Positions 50,084-53,554 of a DNA stretch of 53,554 nucleotides are shown piece after piece. Position numbers and translations under genes: made by a program. Position 1 is the stretch's first letter. Each line of letters starts with the position of its first letter. The DNA lies in the NCBI GenBank assembly GCA_964469815.1, contig CAYXZC010000005.1, positions 1-53,554 on the forward strand. Direction: 5' to 3'. This DNA is from MGBC163016 sp964469815. Its GTDB lineage: Bacteria > Actinomycetota > Coriobacteriia > Coriobacteriales > Eggerthellaceae. The notes beneath the pieces were generated by a model that did not search any database, was not told where the DNA came from, and worked only from the letters and a program-made list of their open reading frames with translations.

Positions 50084-50193
50084 TTGCAAAAATGCAATAT
50101 TCGGCAAAATTAACTTTGCAAAAGTGCAAAAATCAGGGAATTTAGCTTTGCAAAAGTGTAAAATTTGGAGTATATAACTTTGCAAAAATGTAA
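50084..50193. repeat. Iteron array C: four repeats, exactly 32-bp period, before an ATPase gene
   Basis: TTGCAAAAATGCAA (50084), TTGCAAAAGTGCAA (50116), TTGCAAAAGTGTAA (50148) and TTGCAAAAATGTAA (50180) begin exactly 32 bp apart, about three helical turns. Each is a near-palindrome TTGCA-N4-TGCAA. The last ends 33 bases before the ATG at 50227. The spacers are unrelated, but they are too short and regular for anything but DNA-binding iterons. Confidence 0.8.
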
Positions 50194-50226
50194 AACTCCC
50201 TGTATGAATGCATATTGGAGCAAATA

Positions 50227-51543
50227 ATGCTAAAACGGAAGATATCTGACAAGATCGACATATGGCGCAAAACGAAGACCAATCAGGGATTGCTGATCAC
50301 CGGATCAAGGCAGGTTGGGAAGACCAGCAGCATCGAAGCCTATGGTAATGCACATTACGACAAAGTGATCAAGATCGATTTTGTCGAGCAGCCGCAAGCT
50401 GTCGACATAATAAGCAATGCGCAGGATCTTGATGATCTCATTCTGCGCATTACGTCGCTTTCCAATTCGCCTATAAATTCCAAAAGCACGCTCTTATTCT
50501 TTGATGAAGTTCAACTGTGTGCCGATGCCATCACTTGGATGCGGTATTTAGCGACCGATGGAAGATTCGATGTCATCTATTCGGGATCGATGCTTGGTGT
50601 CGAGGCTTATGATTTTCGTTCGCTTCCTGTCGGAACTATAGATATTGAAGAGATGTATCCATTGGACTTTGAGGAGTTCAGCTGGGCGAATGGAGTTGAT
50701 GGATCGCTTTGGGACATTGTGCGGCGATGCTTTGACTCGCGTGAACCGGTTCCTGATTACATCCATGAGAAATTCTTGGATCTTTGGCAGAGATACATTC
50801 TTATAGGAGGGATGCCGGAGGCTGTTCAGGTGTTTGTGGATACGCATGATACGCAGCTGATGAGGCATAGGCAGCGAAGCATTCTGGATGCTTATCGCGC
50901 CGATATAACGCGGTATGTAAAAGATAAGAGCAGAGCACGCCAGATCAAGACGATATATGAAGCTGTGCCTGCGCAATTGAATAAAGAGAATCGACGTTTC
51001 ATCATCAGAGGGGTCGTTGATGGCGGTCGATTTTCTGAAAAGGTTGAATCTGATTTTGATTGGCTGGAAGATGCAGGGGTCGTTATTCCGGTTGTGCGTT
51101 CAACGGAAGCTGCGTACCCTCTAGGTCTAACTCGGGAATCGAGCTTCTTCAAGCTCTATATGTCTGACGTGGGTCTTCTGTTCTCTGCTTTTTCCAATGC
51201 GGATGTGGAAATGCTTTTGGCAAGATCAAAGGATCTTAATCTTGGGAATGTATACGAGAATGCAGTTGCGCAAGAACTTCGCGCCCATGGCAGCAGGAAT
51301 TTGTATTATTTCAGCAAGCGGGGTGTCGGCGAGGTTGACTTTCTGATCGATGGAGATCGAATGCCGATCGTTGTTCCAATAGAGGTCAAATCGGGAACGA
51401 ACTCCCATCGGCATGCCGCGTTGGATTCCCTGTTGGCTATAGAGAACTACAAACTGGAAGGTGCCATCGTCTTGCATCCGGACAACGTTGAGCTGGATGG
51501 GTCGATAGCCTACCTGCCGATCTATATGGCTGCCTTTTTGTGA
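50227..51543 (+). CDS. AAA ATPase with C-terminal DUF4143 domain
   Basis: A 438-residue protein: Walker A GSRQVGKTS (26-34), Walker B LLFFDEVQ (Asp93, Glu94). The DUF4143 part has GEVDFLID and VPIEVKSG, the full nuclease-like pattern. It is the closest relative of the protein at 46432 (SGSMLGVEAYDFRSLPVG, YPLDFEEFSWA, ILIGGMPEAVQVFVD). I chose ATG 50227, with GGAG six bases upstream, over TTG 50215. It lies after iteron array C and is the parent type of the remnant at 47788. Confidence 0.9.
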   Translation: MLKRKISDKIDIWRKTKTNQGLLITGSRQVGKTSSIEAYGNAHYDKVIKIDFVEQPQAVDIISNAQDLDDLILRITSLSNSPINSKSTLLFFDEVQLCADAITWMRYLATDGRFDVIYSGSMLGVEAYDFRSLPVGTIDIEEMYPLDFEEFSWANGVDGSLWDIVRRCFDSREPVPDYIHEKFLDLWQRYILIGGMPEAVQVFVDTHDTQLMRHRQRSILDAYRADITRYVKDKSRARQIKTIYEAVPAQLNKENRRFIIRGVVDGGRFSEKVESDFDWLEDAGVVIPVVRSTEAAYPLGLTRESSFFKLYMSDVGLLFSAFSNADVEMLLARSKDLNLGNVYENAVAQELRAHGSRNLYYFSKRGVGEVDFLIDGDRMPIVVPIEVKSGTNSHRHAALDSLLAIENYKLEGAIVLHPDNVELDGSIAYLPIYMAAFL

Positions 51544-51667
51544 TGTTGGTCCTGATATGAAGGGGGCGCATAAAATGCGAGGTCAAGATGGTGCCAAACT
51601 CGCATCTGTAGTTTTGTTTGCGGCGGTAAATCTATGTGCTGAAGCGGTATGTGGTGAATGAGCGCCC

Positions 51668-52363
51668 CTAGACTTCACTACCATCGCCGTTAAAATATCG
51701 TTGCGCTTCTCGCTCTTTAACTTTGTCATTCAATCTATCCTGCTCTTTATTTGATAAATTCTTCGAGCTAGCTAAGCCATACATAACATCTTTTGCTGTA
51801 GGGGTATGAGGTTTAGAGCACATATACCCAAATGCAGTTACAAACAGTAAGAGAAATACCACAATAACAGCAATAACAATTTGACCAATAGCCTTATCTC
51901 TAGATTCGCTCTTTTTGTATTTTTTGTCGACTAATTCTTTGAATTCGCGCGAATTCAAATTCCTATTCTTTGATTTTAGTTTTAGTTCAATTAACTCCTT
52001 TTTGCTTCTCTCTAAAGTTTTTTCTCTATCCAATTTTTTCTTTTGAGCAAAATCCAGATATTCTTTTTGCTTTTCTACATATTCGGAAGGAATAACTTTG
52101 TCACATGACCGACAATAATATTTATCTTGGTTTAGCTGGCATCTCATTTTGTGATTACCATTTTGGCAGGTTATTACAATCGGATATTCTTTCTTGTTCT
52201 TTTGTATCTCCTTTAATGCATCGGTTCTTTTAGTCTTCAAACGAGACAGTTCTTCTCGATACCAATCATTATCTGCGGAAAGACCATAACTATTAATCTT
52301 TTCTATTTCTTCTTGAGCTTCTTCATATTGTCTTTTCCAAAAAGGATCAACTGGCTCTTCCAT
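51668..52363 (-). CDS. Hypothetical membrane protein with coiled coil and Cys cluster
   Basis: A 231-residue protein. Residues 1-60 and 95-150 are charged and helical (probable coiled coils). CQNGNHKMRCQLNQDKYYCRSC at about 66-87 is a four-Cys zinc-ribbon-like motif. One transmembrane helix lies at about 166-185 (AIGQIVIAVIVVFLLLFVTAFGYM), with a short charged tail. No family recognised. AGGAGC precedes the ATG. Codon use is markedly more AT-rich than in the rest of the window, which suggests transfer. Confidence 0.75.
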   Translation of the reverse strand: MEEPVDPFWKRQYEEAQEEIEKINSYGLSADNDWYREELSRLKTKRTDALKEIQKNKKEYPIVITCQNGNHKMRCQLNQDKYYCRSCDKVIPSEYVEKQKEYLDFAQKKKLDREKTLERSKKELIELKLKSKNRNLNSREFKELVDKKYKKSESRDKAIGQIVIAVIVVFLLLFVTAFGYMCSKPHTPTAKDVMYGLASSKNLSNKEQDRLNDKVKEREAQRYFNGDGSEV

Positions 52364-52517
52364 AAATTAGGCTCCTATGATAGTTCATACATAAATAAGC
52401 ATTCACCGATATCAGTGCAGGAAATTGAATAACATAGAGGATAGTTCTGTGTGGTAAAGCAATCTCAGGTGACGCATAGAATCGTCCCCCGTGTTACTGA
52501 CAAGATTCTCAAAATCA

Positions 52518-52548
52518 GCATAAGTTTAGGACGGTCCTAAACTTATGC
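52518..52548. terminator. 31-bp palindrome between the two AT-rich genes
   Basis: GCATAAGTTTAGGAC and its reverse complement flank a central G, a perfect 15-bp stem just upstream (minus strand: downstream) of the gene ending at 52571. A GTTACTGAC/GTCCCCCGTG fragment at about 52484-52500 resembles a decayed GGGACGGGG unit. The rest of the 207-base gap shows nothing else. Confidence 0.6.
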
Positions 52549-52570
52549 ATAGACCCATACTTTTGTTCTT

Positions 52571-53524
52571 TTATTCATATGGGTTGCCATATAGTCTGTC
52601 ATAAAGGTCTTTTTCGCGATCATTCAGATAATTGTCATATAGTTTTTGCTCTGGCGTCTTCGGAGATAATTGCTTAGGATGTTTAATATACAAGCGCATA
52701 TTGGAATCAGTTGAAGCAATTTCGAAACAATCATCATTGGAGTCATTAGGCGGTTCTATTTTCCAAGCATCCCCTAATGGAAAGTCATGGAATTGTATGC
52801 TTAGATCTAACGGATTCCAACGACCTTCCCATTTTCCAATATACTTTATATATGGATCTTTATTTGTGTAGTTTATATTGGTTATATTCCATATGCATGT
52901 ACCGTTCTGTTGAAGTGTGAATGTCATATCGGCGGAAGCAAACGGAAAACCACTATAAGTATATTCTTTGAAATCGTAATTGATATATGAAGATAGATCC
53001 AACAGGAAAGCACTGTCATTGCTCTCTGACTTTGCAAGCCAATATAGCGCTTCTTCATAGTTTTCTTCATTTTCTATTAGCCTACTAGCTTCTTTAACTG
53101 CAGAAGCATGTTTCATGTCTTCGCAGTCGGAGAAATTTCCTAGATCTTGAAAAATAAAGAAAGCACTAACAAATGAACCCTCATCGAACAGTGAGCATGC
53201 CTCTATATATTCCTGCTCCATCTCAGACTGAATTGCCATGTCTTGTGAGTTCAAATAATCGCCAAGATTATTGAATTTTTCAAATGCAGATTCAAAGTCT
53301 TTTGAGTTGTAATCATTCATAGCTTGTTGATAAGCATTTTGTTTCATGTTTGGAATGATAACGAGAATTATCAAAAGAGAAACAACAATAATGACTAAAG
53401 CCAAAGCAACACTAATTCTAATGATTAATGATTTGGGCTTTTTCTGATTAATGGTGCTCTCAGTTTTTTCAGAAGTGCTTCTATTTGATCGATATAATGA
53501 ATGATTTTCATTAGAATTCGTCAT
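52571..53524 (-). CDS. Hypothetical membrane-anchored protein with TPR-like repeats
   Basis: A 317-residue protein. A short cytoplasmic N-terminus is followed by one transmembrane helix (SLIIRISVALALVIIVVSLLIILVIIP, about 32-58). Helical repeats come next (YNSKDFESAFEKFNNLGDYLNS; FDEGSFVSAFFIFQDLGNFSD; NEENYEEALYWLAKS), like degenerate TPRs. A beta-rich C-terminal part follows (GTCIWNITNINY...YIGKWEGRW). Its function is unknown. I chose ATG 53524, which follows GAGGAACACC. It is AT-rich like its neighbour at 51668. Confidence 0.75.
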   Translation of the reverse strand: MTNSNENHSLYRSNRSTSEKTESTINQKKPKSLIIRISVALALVIIVVSLLIILVIIPNMKQNAYQQAMNDYNSKDFESAFEKFNNLGDYLNSQDMAIQSEMEQEYIEACSLFDEGSFVSAFFIFQDLGNFSDCEDMKHASAVKEASRLIENEENYEEALYWLAKSESNDSAFLLDLSSYINYDFKEYTYSGFPFASADMTFTLQQNGTCIWNITNINYTNKDPYIKYIGKWEGRWNPLDLSIQFHDFPLGDAWKIEPPNDSNDDCFEIASTDSNMRLYIKHPKQLSPKTPEQKLYDNYLNDREKDLYDRLYGNPYE

Positions 53525-53554
53525 GGTGTTCCTCGGATCTTTGAAATATTTCAA

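Noticed and set aside
49646..50185. 179-codon minus-strand frame across arrays C and D
   Set aside because: Its ends translate the iterons and the antisense of the SemiSWEET copy. Only the middle could be a remnant, which is noted as unassigned.
49822..50193. Regularly spaced repeats as a CRISPR array
   Set aside because: Periods of 23 and 32 bp with repeats of 14-23 bp leave no room for spacers, and no cas genes are present. They are iterons.

Overview
The window reads as a chromosomal segment of an anaerobic actinobacterium of class Coriobacteriia, most like an Eggerthellaceae genome of roughly even GC. This is inference. It rests on a Tat-exported molybdopterin oxidoreductase operon with TorD chaperones and NrfD subunits, a FabK-type fatty acid cluster with fused AccD-AccA, a type III glutamine synthetase, Feo iron uptake, and intergenic hairpins built on GGGACGGGG. 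No rRNA, CRISPR array, phage or plasmid backbone is visible; there is one tRNA (Leu-CAA).

Layout. 1-3060: a respiratory module of a small membrane protein with two CX4CH haem-like motifs, a DUF4405 cytochrome b-like protein, a short CcmF-type haem lyase and a TorD chaperone. 3285-5733 (minus): an operon of NrfD-like protein, YtrA-type GntR regulator and slipin. 5857-6720 (minus): a TauE exporter. 8361-13595: molybdoenzyme, FeS subunit, NrfD anchor and second TorD. The NrfD-GntR-slipin operon and the molybdoenzyme operon share the palindrome TTGTCATATGACAA, which suggests one regulon. 14470-22494: fatty acid synthesis (acpP, fabK, fabD, fabG, fabF, fabZ, accDA). 22947-28246: nitrogen and branched-chain amino acid genes (glnN, ilvE, cimA) and a TrpR-like regulator. 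28442-38817: phosphatase, ABC exporter, ATP-grasp ligase, FeS flavin-type oxidase, MarR, amino-acid importer parts and a secreted NlpC/P60 protein. 39034-45008: feoA-feoA-feoB, a FeoB-associated Cys-rich protein, an ABC-F protein and a DtxR-type regulator that may control feo. Four PIN-toxin modules (7088, 13758, 29193, 36302) lie between these blocks.

The right end (45126-51543) is rearranged accessory DNA. A tRNA-Leu has its 3' end duplicated about 195 bp downstream. A SemiSWEET gene is followed by a DUF4143 AAA ATPase, and parts of this pair are duplicated, truncated and decayed. The three intact ATPases are each preceded by an array of short, mostly palindromic repeats at 32-33 bp spacing. 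The repeat sequence differs completely from gene to gene while the layout is kept. I consider this the best candidate for an undescribed system. The last 2 kb hold two AT-rich genes for unrecognised membrane proteins.

A second theme is dispersed hairpins whose stems change in compensated fashion. One family has the fixed core AAGGGACGGGG with interchangeable stems (TGTCA/TGACA, GACCCA/TGGGTC, CCCAAT/ATTGGG). Another has a variable stem-loop followed by ACTAC and, a few bases on, ACCTGT. No REP-associated transposase gene is present to explain them.
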